Below the pieces are notes generated by a model, which had not been told where the DNA came from, made no database searches, and saw nothing but the letters and a program-made list of their open reading frames with translations. DNA of 20,700 bases from a virus. Numbering within the stretch: position 1 is the stretch's first letter; each line of letters begins with the position of its first letter. Location of the stretch: positions 1 through 20,700 of IMG/VR virus record IMGVR_UViG_3300009159_000409. The stretch is one strand, 5' to 3'. The position numbers and the translations under genes were made by a program. Shown here one piece after another: positions 8,034 through 15,462 of this stretch.

Positions 8034-8037
8034 TATA
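8030..8037 (-). promoter_or_regulatory. TATAAATA late-promoter box upstream of DNA polymerase
   Basis: A perfect match to the T4 late box TATAAATA, reading leftward, ends 15 nt before the polymerase ATG. With T4 geometry, transcription would start about 9 nt before the ATG and skip the left arm of the overlapping dyad. One exact match in AT-rich DNA can be chance, so confidence is moderate. Confidence 0.45.
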
Positions 8038-8050
8038 TTTTATTGGAACA

Positions 8051-9253
8051 TCAAGGATTAATCTTATTAAGAAGTTTCCTCTCTGGGGATCTATAGGAAT
8101 GTAAATACATCTCTACATATTTACCAATATTTTCAGGATTTTCTAAGAATCTACTTTCTGCAAATGATCTGGCTGATGTAGATGATCTCTTATACGCACC
8201 TTCTTTTAATGTATTATCTATTTGATCAATCATTTCATCACCTGTTTTAAATCTAATAGGAGCATTCTTATATGTTTCAATATCTTGACACACTACAGGA
8301 ATACCGTAGCATGCCCCTTCTAGATATTTTAAATCGCTTTTGCATTTATTAAATGTATTATCAGCTAACGGTTCAATCATCATTTGAACATTCAAATTAT
8401 TGATTGTATATGGGTAATCCATAATTTTAGACCATGGTACAAATTCAATATCACCAGATTTAACATAGGGAATAAGAGTATGTGGTACAGCACCCATAAA
8501 TACCCACCTATATTTCTTAACCGTTTTAATTATAGCTTCATTTACGTGAAAGAAGTCATCACGCTGTTTAATTCTATTATCAACATCAAAATGAGCAGCA
8601 GAACCATTATAAAGAATACGAGGTCTTTTCTTATTATCGTTTAAATTCTTTAACAATTTATCTTTATCATAAAAATTACCCATCCAGAATCGCGGTACAT
8701 AGTTAGGTAATACAGTTACATTTTGATTTGTAAGTTTTGATTTATAATAATCTTTCATGTAATCACATGTGACAGTGATTTCATCACTCAACTCCATTAT
8801 TTGTTGTGCAGAATTTCTTACTTCATCAGATGTAAATGCTGTTTTAAATTTGTTATAATCAGGAATTTCTTCTCTAAACACTACATCATCAATTTCATAA
8901 ACAATTTTAAAATCACATTTTGTTTGTATTAATTTAAGAAATTTAATAAACTCTAATTGATGTGGTGAAGCTTGACGTTGAATTCGTATAGTTTTCATTA
9001 ATCTATACAAATTTTCATCTTTAGCCATTAAAATACTACTAAATGATAACAAATCTCCTCTAAGATTCATTATCATCTCAGGCCAAATTAATCTCCAACA
9101 ACCACAACCACCATGATCAGCTAAAAAATTATATACTTTTGGAACATCATTTACATTTTGCTTACGTTGAGGTTCAGAGGCTTTTTGTACTGGAGCATTA
9201 AAAACTGGTTTGAAAGGTGCAGCAAATGGTGAATTTGCCATGGTATTTAGCAT
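8051..9253 (-). CDS. GT-B fold glycosyltransferase (GT4-like)
   Basis: This 400-residue protein looks like a glycosyltransferase with two Rossmann-type halves. The first ~35 residues are a Pro/Ala/Lys-rich tail. The N-terminal half begins at YNFLADHGGCGCWRLIWP and includes KIVYEIDDVVF. The C-terminal half includes RPRILYNGSAAHF, RWVFMGAVPH, IEFVPW and KSDLKYLEGACYGIPVVCQD, which matches the donor-binding segment of GT4-type enzymes where Glu contacts the nucleotide sugar. Substrate cannot be read from sequence. It could act on virion glycans, host surface polysaccharide or modified DNA bases. Start: ATG 9253 has TATAAAAT ending 5 nt before it; ATG 9241 (residue 5) is an alternative. It lies between gp46 and DNA polymerase, all leftward. 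Confidence 0.85.
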   Translation of the reverse strand: MLNTMANSPFAAPFKPVFNAPVQKASEPQRKQNVNDVPKVYNFLADHGGCGCWRLIWPEMIMNLRGDLLSFSSILMAKDENLYRLMKTIRIQRQASPHQLEFIKFLKLIQTKCDFKIVYEIDDVVFREEIPDYNKFKTAFTSDEVRNSAQQIMELSDEITVTCDYMKDYYKSKLTNQNVTVLPNYVPRFWMGNFYDKDKLLKNLNDNKKRPRILYNGSAAHFDVDNRIKQRDDFFHVNEAIIKTVKKYRWVFMGAVPHTLIPYVKSGDIEFVPWSKIMDYPYTINNLNVQMMIEPLADNTFNKCKSDLKYLEGACYGIPVVCQDIETYKNAPIRFKTGDEMIDQIDNTLKEGAYKRSSTSARSFAESRFLENPENIGKYVEMYLHSYRSPERKLLNKINP

Positions 9254-9258
9254 ACCAT
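9240..9258 (-). promoter_or_regulatory. Small dyad covering the glycosyltransferase start codons
   Basis: ATGGTAT and ATACCAT form a perfect 7-bp inverted repeat with a 5-nt loop. Both possible start codons of the glycosyltransferase (9253 and 9241) touch its arms, and the loop and right arm spell CTAAATA leftward. In mRNA it could occlude the start. The stem is short and could be chance. Confidence 0.3.
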
Positions 9259-9270
9259 ATTTTATACAAC

Positions 9271-11076
9271 TTATTCAGTGTATTCCACTCTAGTAGTTAT
9301 ACCGTTTTTCTTTTCTAAACATACAACTTCACCGGTTGCAAACTTACCACTCTCTTTTCTATGTGATATAACCATAACACATTCATTATACTCATCAACT
9401 CTCTCTTTAAGAATGTTGAGTACTAGCTCAATACCACGTTCATCAACACTACTGTCTAATAATTCATCATATATGCTAATGTTAATTGCAACACCACCTT
9501 GTAATCTTCTAACATCCATGAAAGTAAACAAACACGATAAATCGATAGCTTTTCTTTCAGCACCTGAAAAATTGAAATATGAACATGTTTTACCTTTTTC
9601 ATTGGTAAATTTTTCATCAAAAAATTCATCAAAAATACAAGTGCAATTACTATCCATCTTCTTCAAATAATAAGCAATTCTATTATTAAACAATTCCAAT
9701 ATACGTTTAATAATGAACGACTTAACACCTTCTTCAGATACAATGTATTTCACTGCATCCAACATATTAATAGTATTCTTTAAATCAGTGAGTTTAGTCT
9801 CAGAATCTTTAACTTTAACAGTTGTTTGATCAATTAAAGTATCAAAATTGGTAATATCACTATTGAGTTCTTCTAATTCTTTAACAATAGTTATATTCCA
9901 GTCTTCTAGACTCTTAATTGCAGATGAAAGTGATTTTTTAGATTCTAACTTCTTAGAAATTTGTGAAATTTCATTATTAAGTACTGTAATTTTTTCTTTT
10001 ATTTTATCTTTTGCACCTTTATAAGTGTTAATAAGCTTTTTCTGTTCAGTAAGCTTATCATTTAAGGTGTTTATCTCATTTTTAATATTTTCTTTAGCTG
10101 TATTAATATGAGCTCTATCATTTACATCAATAGGTTTAAGACAAACCTCACAAAGATCATTTTTAGTACCAATTTTAGTAGATTTAGTAGTTAAAACATT
10201 GATTTCAGTCTGATGAGTTGTGGTAGAAACGGTGAGATTATGTAACTCTTTATCGAGTTTATCTATATTTGTATTAAAATCCTCAATCTTTTTCTGTCTA
10301 CCCTCTATATCTATATCACCACTGTCAGAAGTATCAGCATTTTTAAGTTTCTGTATTTTAACATTGTTTTCTTCTAATTGTTTTTCTTTAGAAATCTTAG
10401 AACTCTTACGGTGATCAAGAACACCTTGTCTTTGACTAATGTAGTTATTTAAAGCAGTGACCGTGGATTCGTGTTTAGCTGAATCTATGTCACAAATTTT
10501 CTTATTTTCATTATATGAAGATCTAACTTTAGATAACATATCACTGAAAATTTCAAGATTAAAAATACCTTCAATAAACTTTCTTTTCTCCACCATCTTT
10601 TTGGCCATAAAAGGTGTAGAAGCATTTGCACTCATAATAATACAATTTTGAAACACCTCTTGATTACAAGATATAAGATCAGTAATCAAATTATTAGTAC
10701 CAGCCATTGTATGCATAGTGATATTTTCATCATCACAATACAACGCCAACTCTGAAGGGTTAATTTTTCTAATAACTACATAATTCTTACCTACACCATT
10801 ATTAATAATGGTGAAATCTAATTTTACTTCACAAATACCATTGGTGATATTATTAACAATTAGATCTTTTTTAAGATCTCTAACAGTATTACCATAGATA
10901 GCAAAATTAATTGCATCTAAGATTGTAGTCTTTCCAACAGCATTACGTCTATCTTCTTTATCTTTATTAACACCGGTAATAATATGAAGCCCTTTGCTAA
11001 AGCAAACAACAACAGGAGTATTACCAACTGATAAAAAGTTTTGAATCGAGACACTGTTAAAATTAATGTATTTCAT
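9271..11076 (-). CDS. 46: gp46-like SMC/Rad50 ATPase subunit of the recombination nuclease
   Basis: This 601-residue Rad50/SbcC-type ATPase pairs with gp47 to resect DNA ends for recombination and host DNA breakdown. Seen: an N-terminal P-loop region from G35 to NAVGKTT (45-51); a long central region rich in Lys, Glu and Asn typical of antiparallel coiled coil (about 185-300 and 325-440); a zinc-hook CEVC at 309-312 between the two coils; the ABC signature FSGAERKAIDLS (503-514); Walker B IYDELLDSS (535-543); and the H-loop VISHR near the C-terminus. T4 gp46 has 560 residues. The P-loop is longer than usual, with charged residues where the first Gly/Ala of GxxxxGK normally lies (Arg43). Its ATG overlaps the TGA of the upstream glycosyltransferase (ATGA), so translation is probably coupled. 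Confidence 0.95.
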   Translation of the reverse strand: MKYINFNSVSIQNFLSVGNTPVVVCFSKGLHIITGVNKDKEDRRNAVGKTTILDAINFAIYGNTVRDLKKDLIVNNITNGICEVKLDFTIINNGVGKNYVVIRKINPSELALYCDDENITMHTMAGTNNLITDLISCNQEVFQNCIIMSANASTPFMAKKMVEKRKFIEGIFNLEIFSDMLSKVRSSYNENKKICDIDSAKHESTVTALNNYISQRQGVLDHRKSSKISKEKQLEENNVKIQKLKNADTSDSGDIDIEGRQKKIEDFNTNIDKLDKELHNLTVSTTTHQTEINVLTTKSTKIGTKNDLCEVCLKPIDVNDRAHINTAKENIKNEINTLNDKLTEQKKLINTYKGAKDKIKEKITVLNNEISQISKKLESKKSLSSAIKSLEDWNITIVKELEELNSDITNFDTLIDQTTVKVKDSETKLTDLKNTINMLDAVKYIVSEEGVKSFIIKRILELFNNRIAYYLKKMDSNCTCIFDEFFDEKFTNEKGKTCSYFNFSGAERKAIDLSCLFTFMDVRRLQGGVAINISIYDELLDSSVDERGIELVLNILKERVDEYNECVMVISHRKESGKFATGEVVCLEKKNGITTRVEYTE

Positions 11077-11777
11077 TTATTTAGAACAAATCTATTGTAT
11101 ATTTTATTAAAGCATGTGGCTGCTTCATCTTTGTTTAATATCGGTAACATGTTTGGAAGATAATTATACTTTGTGCGGAATAATTTTAACCCTCTAAGCA
11201 TTATATCTTCATCAATCTTAATTTCTGAATCCAATTCATTTAAAGTTTGTAAAACCGGTGAAGTAAAATACCCTACAGGTCCAACCAACCCTTTGTTAAA
11301 CAATCTATAGTAATAATCAAAAATTTCAAATGAATCTTTATATTTTTCATCCAAATAACCTATTTGCTTTACACAGTTTTTATTGATATAAATAAAATTT
11401 TTAAAGAATCTATCAGCTAATTGAATTGAAATATTTTCATAATCATAGGAAGCAAAACTATTACCACCATTAAACAGCATATGAACACCAGTAGCATTAA
11501 ATGCATCTACATACTTTTGAAATATAGAATCATCATCTACAATAGTAGTATCTCGAATAATAAAAATATGATCACATCCATGCTGTGTTACATATCTTAA
11601 ACCATCATTTATACATGCAGCATAAAACTTCTTATCGTGATATGTAATAGTATTACTTTCAAACAATTTACCATTACAATCATTAGTTACTACGATGTTA
11701 TATTTGTTAAGTTTGTTGATTAAAGCTGCACAATTTGCAACATTCTTTTCAAGATAGATAATAATTCCAATATTCAT
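11073..11777 (-). CDS. GT-A-like (GT2-type) glycosyltransferase inserted between gp47 and gp46
   Basis: This 234-residue protein begins MNIGIIIYLEKN, a Rossmann-type first strand. It contains FYAACINDGLRYV (51-63) followed by CDHIFIIRDTTIVDDDS (68-84), which matches the helix-strand-DxD-like pattern of GT2-type glycosyltransferases. A later part with GYLDEKYKDSFEIFDYYYRL fits their acceptor region with an acidic general-base area. It looks short but complete. Start: ATG 11777 has AAGGAG 8 nt upstream, the best Shine-Dalgarno in the window, and overlaps the gp47 stop by ATGA; the GTG at 11786 is rejected because it would abut that Shine-Dalgarno. The sugar and acceptor are unknown. It is unusual for a glycosyltransferase to separate the two subunits of the gp46/47 complex. 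Confidence 0.75.
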   Translation of the reverse strand: MNIGIIIYLEKNVANCAALINKLNKYNIVVTNDCNGKLFESNTITYHDKKFYAACINDGLRYVTQHGCDHIFIIRDTTIVDDDSIFQKYVDAFNATGVHMLFNGGNSFASYDYENISIQLADRFFKNFIYINKNCVKQIGYLDEKYKDSFEIFDYYYRLFNKGLVGPVGYFTSPVLQTLNELDSEIKIDEDIMLRGLKLFRTKYNYLPNMLPILNKDEAATCFNKIYNRFVLNK

Positions 11778-12811
11778 TTTAGGCACTCCTTATATAGTTC
11801 GTTGATATATTTACGCACAACTGGTTTATTTTCTATCTCCATAAGATCGATGAATTCATCAATCATTGTAGAAATATCAATACCCTTTAAATTAATATCA
11901 AAATCTGTGTTAATTTCTATCTTATCAACATCAATCTTATAGTCTACACTATAACCGATAGGTTTAAATTGTGAAATTTTAGCTGATATTTTATCCACTT
12001 CTTCATGGGTGACTTTCTTATCAACATGTAACCTAACAATATTACTATTAAAAATATCATTTTTATTATCTAAATTATCAATCTCACTTACTTTAACAAT
12101 CAAATGTTTTGGAGATACATCATTTTCTATACGTGTATAAGTACTATCAATAAAATCATATAAATAAACATACTTTGATCTTTCAGCATCACCGAAATCC
12201 ATTTGAAAGGTGTTACCTACATATATAATTTTACCGTTATCAAATATTCTTTCTTGATTAAGATGAAAATGACCGGTAAAAGTCATAGTGGAACTATTAA
12301 GAAGATCTTTATAATCCTCACCATGATCACAAATTTTGAAGTTATTAATTTGAAAGTTAGCTAATTCAAAATGACCAAATACAACATCGCTTCTAGGAAC
12401 ATCTTTTACAGGAACCCCCCAAGGTACGAAAGTTACTTATTTATTAAAAACATCATGAGTTTCGAGAGTATCAAATACTTTTACATTATTTCTACCTTTA
12501 ATAATTGATAAGGAATTAATAGTAGCTTCATTTTTAAGATAACAATCATGGTTACCAGGTATCATGACTATATTAAAACATGATAAAATATCTAAAATTT
12601 TAGATGCAACATTAATAGTAGCAACATTAATTTCATCTCTATGATGAAACCAATCTCCACAAAACATTATATCTTCAATATCGTGCTTTTCTAAAATTAC
12701 TTTTAACCATTTTGCATAGTTAATTGCTATATCATGCCACATGGAGTTGTTTTGGTGAACTCCTAAATGCAAATCAGCTATAACAGCAATTTGTCTATTT
12801 TTAAATATCAT
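11774..12811 (-). pseudogene. 47: gp47-like Mre11/SbcD nuclease gene interrupted by one in-frame TAA
   Basis: The frame from ATG 12811 to TGA 11774 spans 346 codons (T4 gp47 has 339) and stays in one frame throughout, broken only by TAA at 12439-12437 (codon 125). Before the stop are the phosphoesterase motifs IADLHLG (D13, H15), CGDWFHH (D53) and IPGNHD (86-89). Directly after it are VTFVPWG (126-132), VVFGHFE (143-149) and FTGHFH (178-183), so metal ligands lie on both sides. There is no frameshift and no inserted sequence. The first in-frame ATG after the stop is at 12286, already past the GHFE motif, so restart would not give an active enzyme by itself. Possibilities are a nonsense mutation, a sequencing or assembly error, or stop-codon readthrough. 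All three stops are used normally elsewhere, so TAA is not reassigned. Confidence 0.88.
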
Positions 12812-12832
12812 GTTGTAAATCTAATATATTAT

Positions 12833-12840
12833 TTTAAATA
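12833..12840 (+). promoter_or_regulatory. Late-promoter-like box (TTTAAATA) before HtrL-like gene
   Basis: TTTAAATA ends exactly 5 nt before the ATG at 12846, in the 34-bp gap between the divergent gp47 and HtrL-like genes. It shares spacing and the TAAATA core with boxes at 801, 3950, 14913 and 18887. There is no Shine-Dalgarno. Promoter function is inferred. Confidence 0.45.
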
Positions 12841-12845
12841 CTTTT

Positions 12846-14000
12846 ATGTATAAATCAAACACAAGAATTGTCACTTGCGTTTATCATTCTTACCGTGATA
12901 GCGAAACTGGAGGTCGTAGTTGGCCAGTAGAATACTATAAATGGACTCTTTACAATATTTTTAATTTTGGATTACCAATAACTTTATTTTTTGATGGCAC
13001 AGAAGGTAATAGGGAAAAATTAATAAAAATTATTAACGATTATAAAGAAAATATAAACCAAGAAATCAATGTTGATTTAATACAACATGATCTTAAAACT
13101 CATCACCAATATGATAAAATTGTTAAAAATCGTAAAGATATTCTCGATGAACTAAATAATGATAAAATTAACAATCCTAACGGGTTTAATTGGGTAAGAA
13201 ATGAAGTAATTTGCCATAGTAAAGTTATTTTTCTTAAAAACACGTTTGAGTTATATCCAGAAATAGAAAATTTAGTTTGGGTAGACGCAGGTATTACTCA
13301 TTGGGGATTAAACCCACGATGTTTTGGTGGTATGGAGATTAATGGTCTGACACATAATTATTCAGATTTTTATCCATTTAATAGTAATAACATGTTTAAA
13401 CCTGATGTAGGAAAAGGTTTTACAAGTTTATTAAACAAACATAAGATGTTTTTTATAGGTCATCACAATAATTGGTATTCATCAGATTTTCAAAGAGTAA
13501 ATGCTGACTATGTATTTGATAATTTAAATTATAAAGAAAAAATCGACCCATATGCTCAATGGGTAAAGAATAGTTACAATAGAGTTTTAAGACAATATGA
13601 TTCTACTACACCTAACGCTAAATATGTTGTACATTCTACTGGTAATGATGATCCAAATACATCTGGAACACCGGTAAATGTGTTTGGTAAACAAATAGTT
13701 GGTGGTATTATTGGTATTACAAGAGAAAAAATGGAACATGTATTTTCTTTTTATAATCATTATTTAGATTACATCTTTAATCATGATCATAAGAGTTTAT
13801 TTACAGAAGAACCTATTTTATCATTATATTACTGTATATTTGAACCGCATTTAATAGATTTTTCAGACTGGAATCATAATGTACCATGTAATCCACCTAA
13901 CCCATGTACAACTGAAGGTGCATTTGGAAAGAGTTTCTATAATGTATGGTTTGAAATTGCTAACGTTTCCACTTCTGATTTACAAGTAACTCCTCAATAA
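12846..14000 (+). CDS. HtrL/YibB (WlaTC)-like putative glycosyltransferase
   Basis: This 384-residue protein resembles the HtrL/YibB family, thought to be glycosyltransferases linked to lipopolysaccharide or capsule synthesis. Seen: N-terminal RIVTCVYHSYRD followed by PVEYYKWTLYNIFNFGLPIT and LFFDG (48-52); the strand NLVWVDAGITHWG (about 142-154), whose W-x-D-x-G is the family's DxD-like centre; GKQIVGGIIGITREKM (about 281-296); and FTEEPILSLYY (about 318-328), an acidic motif typical of the family. The protein appears complete. It is a lone rightward gene between leftward ones: divergent from gp47, with 41 bases of tail-to-tail overlap with the lipoprotein gene. Own promoter likely (TTTAAATA). 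Such isolated placement fits a moron-type accessory gene. The family call rests on motif memory. Confidence 0.72.
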   Translation: MYKSNTRIVTCVYHSYRDSETGGRSWPVEYYKWTLYNIFNFGLPITLFFDGTEGNREKLIKIINDYKENINQEINVDLIQHDLKTHHQYDKIVKNRKDILDELNNDKINNPNGFNWVRNEVICHSKVIFLKNTFELYPEIENLVWVDAGITHWGLNPRCFGGMEINGLTHNYSDFYPFNSNNMFKPDVGKGFTSLLNKHKMFFIGHHNNWYSSDFQRVNADYVFDNLNYKEKIDPYAQWVKNSYNRVLRQYDSTTPNAKYVVHSTGNDDPNTSGTPVNVFGKQIVGGIIGITREKMEHVFSFYNHYLDYIFNHDHKSLFTEEPILSLYYCIFEPHLIDFSDWNHNVPCNPPNPCTTEGAFGKSFYNVWFEIANVSTSDLQVTPQ

Positions 14001-14907
14001 CGTCTTTATGTTTTTGATCCATTACACCTCTTAAATTAATTAAAACCTCAGATAATTTATATTGTTTTTCAGGAAATTCTTTCTCTTTTACTATATACTC
14101 TTGAATTGTATCAACTATAATATCAAGAGTTTCTTTATATCTGTTATACTCATGTGCTTCTACAAATTTACTCATTGAAACAGCATTTGGTGTAAGAGCC
14201 TTAACAGTTGCTATAACCGTAGAACCTATCATATTAAATATAAAAAATATAGATGCAGCAACCGGGTTAGTCATTGATAATACTCTTAAAACTACAAATA
14301 CAACCATAAAAATAAGAATACCTGTTAATGTGCTAAAGACAAATCTTTTTAAACCCCAAATAACAGCATTCAAACCAAACATACCACCCATGGAATCAAT
14401 AGTTGCTTGTTTTGAATCTGATTCTTTTGCTAAAACTTTAGCTTTATCATTTAAATCCCCCAATTGATCATCATATTTTTCTTTGAGTTGAATATTTTGT
14501 TTTTGTAATTCAACAATAATTTTATCTCTTAGGGATAATAATTCTTCACCACGTTTACGTTCTTCTGCAACTTGTGAATTTAATAAGTCTACTGTTGCTT
14601 TAATTCTTTTAATTTCATCTAAATGGGGTGAACCAATTATAGACACAACACGCTCATTTAAAGCTTTTGCGGTATCAACTTGAATAGTTGGGTTAGTAAT
14701 TTGCTGTAAAGAATGTTGAATACCAGCAGTAAGAGTGGCTGTTTGTTGTTTTTTAGCAGCATCTACTTTTTCAATATCAGAAAGAGTTAAATCTATTTTT
14801 CTTTCTTGTTTATTTAAAACATTTTGTGCAGTATTTACTTGTGATGTTACTGGTATTTTACAACCGAGTAAAATTAAAGAAATAAATACAATAAAAACCC
14901 GTTTCAT
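13960..14907 (-). CDS. Lipoprotein with coiled coil and two membrane helices (unimolecular-spanin-like)
   Basis: The 315-residue product starts MKRVFIVFISLILLGC, a lipoprotein signal with Cys16 in the lipobox and Lys at +2. Residues about 98-168 are rich in Glu/Lys/Leu/Gln and look coiled-coil. Two hydrophobic stretches follow: about 188-210 (FVFSTLTGILIFMVVFVVLRVL) and about 216-236 (AASIFFIFNMIGSTVIA). A charged C-terminal domain of about 75 residues ends the protein. A lipid anchor, periplasmic coil and inner-membrane helix is the plan of unimolecular spanins, which fuse the two membranes at lysis, but those are shorter and end soon after one helix. An envelope or superinfection role is also possible. 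Start: ATG 14907 gives the proper signal peptide; ATG 14928 adds 7 residues. Both lie in a strong dyad. No holin or endolysin is seen nearby. Confidence 0.85.
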   Translation of the reverse strand: MKRVFIVFISLILLGCKIPVTSQVNTAQNVLNKQERKIDLTLSDIEKVDAAKKQQTATLTAGIQHSLQQITNPTIQVDTAKALNERVVSIIGSPHLDEIKRIKATVDLLNSQVAEERKRGEELLSLRDKIIVELQKQNIQLKEKYDDQLGDLNDKAKVLAKESDSKQATIDSMGGMFGLNAVIWGLKRFVFSTLTGILIFMVVFVVLRVLSMTNPVAASIFFIFNMIGSTVIATVKALTPNAVSMSKFVEAHEYNRYKETLDIIVDTIQEYIVKEKEFPEKQYKLSEVLINLRGVMDQKHKDVIEELLVNQKWKR

Positions 14908-14935
14908 GTATATATTTAGTATATACATGAAACGG
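14899..14935 (-). promoter_or_regulatory. Perfect 16-bp inverted repeat over the lipoprotein start, terminator- or thermosensor-like
   Basis: CCGTTTCATGTATATA and its exact complement flank a 5-nt loop. The repeat is followed leftward by a T5 run that also encodes the lipoprotein's residues 4-5. Both candidate ATGs (14928 and 14907) are inside the arms. In leftward RNA the element looks like an intrinsic terminator or attenuator after the gp55-like gene, or a stem that hides the lipoprotein start. The loop and right arm contain CTAAATA (14919-14913), which ends 5 nt before ATG 14907. Transcripts started there would lack the left arm and so escape the stem. The symmetry is directly seen; function is inferred. 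Confidence 0.65.
14913..14919 (-). promoter_or_regulatory. Late-promoter-like box (CTAAATA) inside the dyad before the lipoprotein
   Basis: CTAAATA reads leftward and ends exactly 5 nt before ATG 14907, matching the spacing at 814, 3944, 12846 and 18900. Its place inside the loop and arm of the 16-bp dyad would let late transcription bypass the stem. Function is inferred. Confidence 0.4.
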
Positions 14936-14937
14936 AT

Positions 14938-14961
14938 ATAACTTATTTATAAATAAGTTAT
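14938..14961. repeat. Perfect 24-bp palindrome at the end of the gp55-like gene
   Basis: ATAACTTATTTA is followed directly by its exact reverse complement TAAATAAGTTAT. The palindrome includes the TAA stop of the gp55-like gene. It lies two bases from the 16-bp inverted repeat, giving two hairpins in tandem in a leftward transcript. All pairs but two are A-T, so it may act as a protein-binding palindrome or a weak terminator stem; no T-run follows it. Confidence 0.6.
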
Positions 14962-15452
14962 GGTTGGGTATTGTAATTTTCTTGTTCGTCGTCTACAGTA
15001 CCAATATATATATAACCACCGGTAATATCAGAATCACCCATAATATCTTCATATACCTTTTGCTTATATTGAGTTACAATTTCTTGATGCTTCTTTTCTT
15101 TCTTAATTCTATTAATAAAAGCATGGAAAGCAATTGTTGTAAAAAAAGAGAAAGGATTATAAGAATTACCTTCACTATCTTTAGCTTCTAATCCAAATTT
15201 CTTATTTTTAACCGCCTGAAACATTTTAACCATTGCATCACCAATCATTTCCTCTTTATAGGAATAATTAATAAAGTTAGGTGCGTAGCTTAACCCTTGA
15301 GCAATCTTTGTGAGGGACTCACAAAGTTTCTCAGTATACTCATTTGATTCATAATATTTACGAATCTCATCTTCGAACTCCTTACTATTAACATAGTGTG
15401 GACGGTCCTTAGGTTTAATTTTTACACCGTTCTTATGTTTTTTACTAAGCAT
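14958..15452 (-). CDS. 55: gp55-like late sigma factor
   Basis: This 164-residue protein resembles T4 gp55 (185 residues), the small sigma factor that directs host RNA polymerase to late promoters with the help of the sliding clamp. The recognisable part is about 85-125: a segment with EEMIGDAMVKMFQAVKNKKF followed by NPFSFFTTIAFHAFINRIKK, which corresponds to sigma region 2 and is the hallmark of phage gp55 proteins. The N-terminus is basic, and the last 30 residues are acidic and likely disordered. It is downstream of uvsW by 10 bases in a leftward operon. TATAAATA-type boxes in this window are the expected targets. The call is strong on motif and neighbours. No gp33 or gp45 gene is visible here. 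Confidence 0.85.
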   Translation of the reverse strand: MLSKKHKNGVKIKPKDRPHYVNSKEFEDEIRKYYESNEYTEKLCESLTKIAQGLSYAPNFINYSYKEEMIGDAMVKMFQAVKNKKFGLEAKDSEGNSYNPFSFFTTIAFHAFINRIKKEKKHQEIVTQYKQKVYEDIMGDSDITGGYIYIGTVDDEQENYNTQP

Positions 15453-15462
15453 AATAATACTA

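Noticed and set aside
9278-9670. Rightward reading frame of 130 codons opposite gp46
   Set aside because: It lies wholly antisense to the well-supported gp46 C-terminal domain and has no promoter-like box or recognisable protein features; the other long antisense frames are similar shadows.
12286-12439. A frameshift or intron splitting gp47
   Set aside because: Both halves are in the same frame (codons 125 and 176 count through exactly), and the 51 intervening codons read as conserved gp47 sequence with no insertion. Only the TAA interrupts it.
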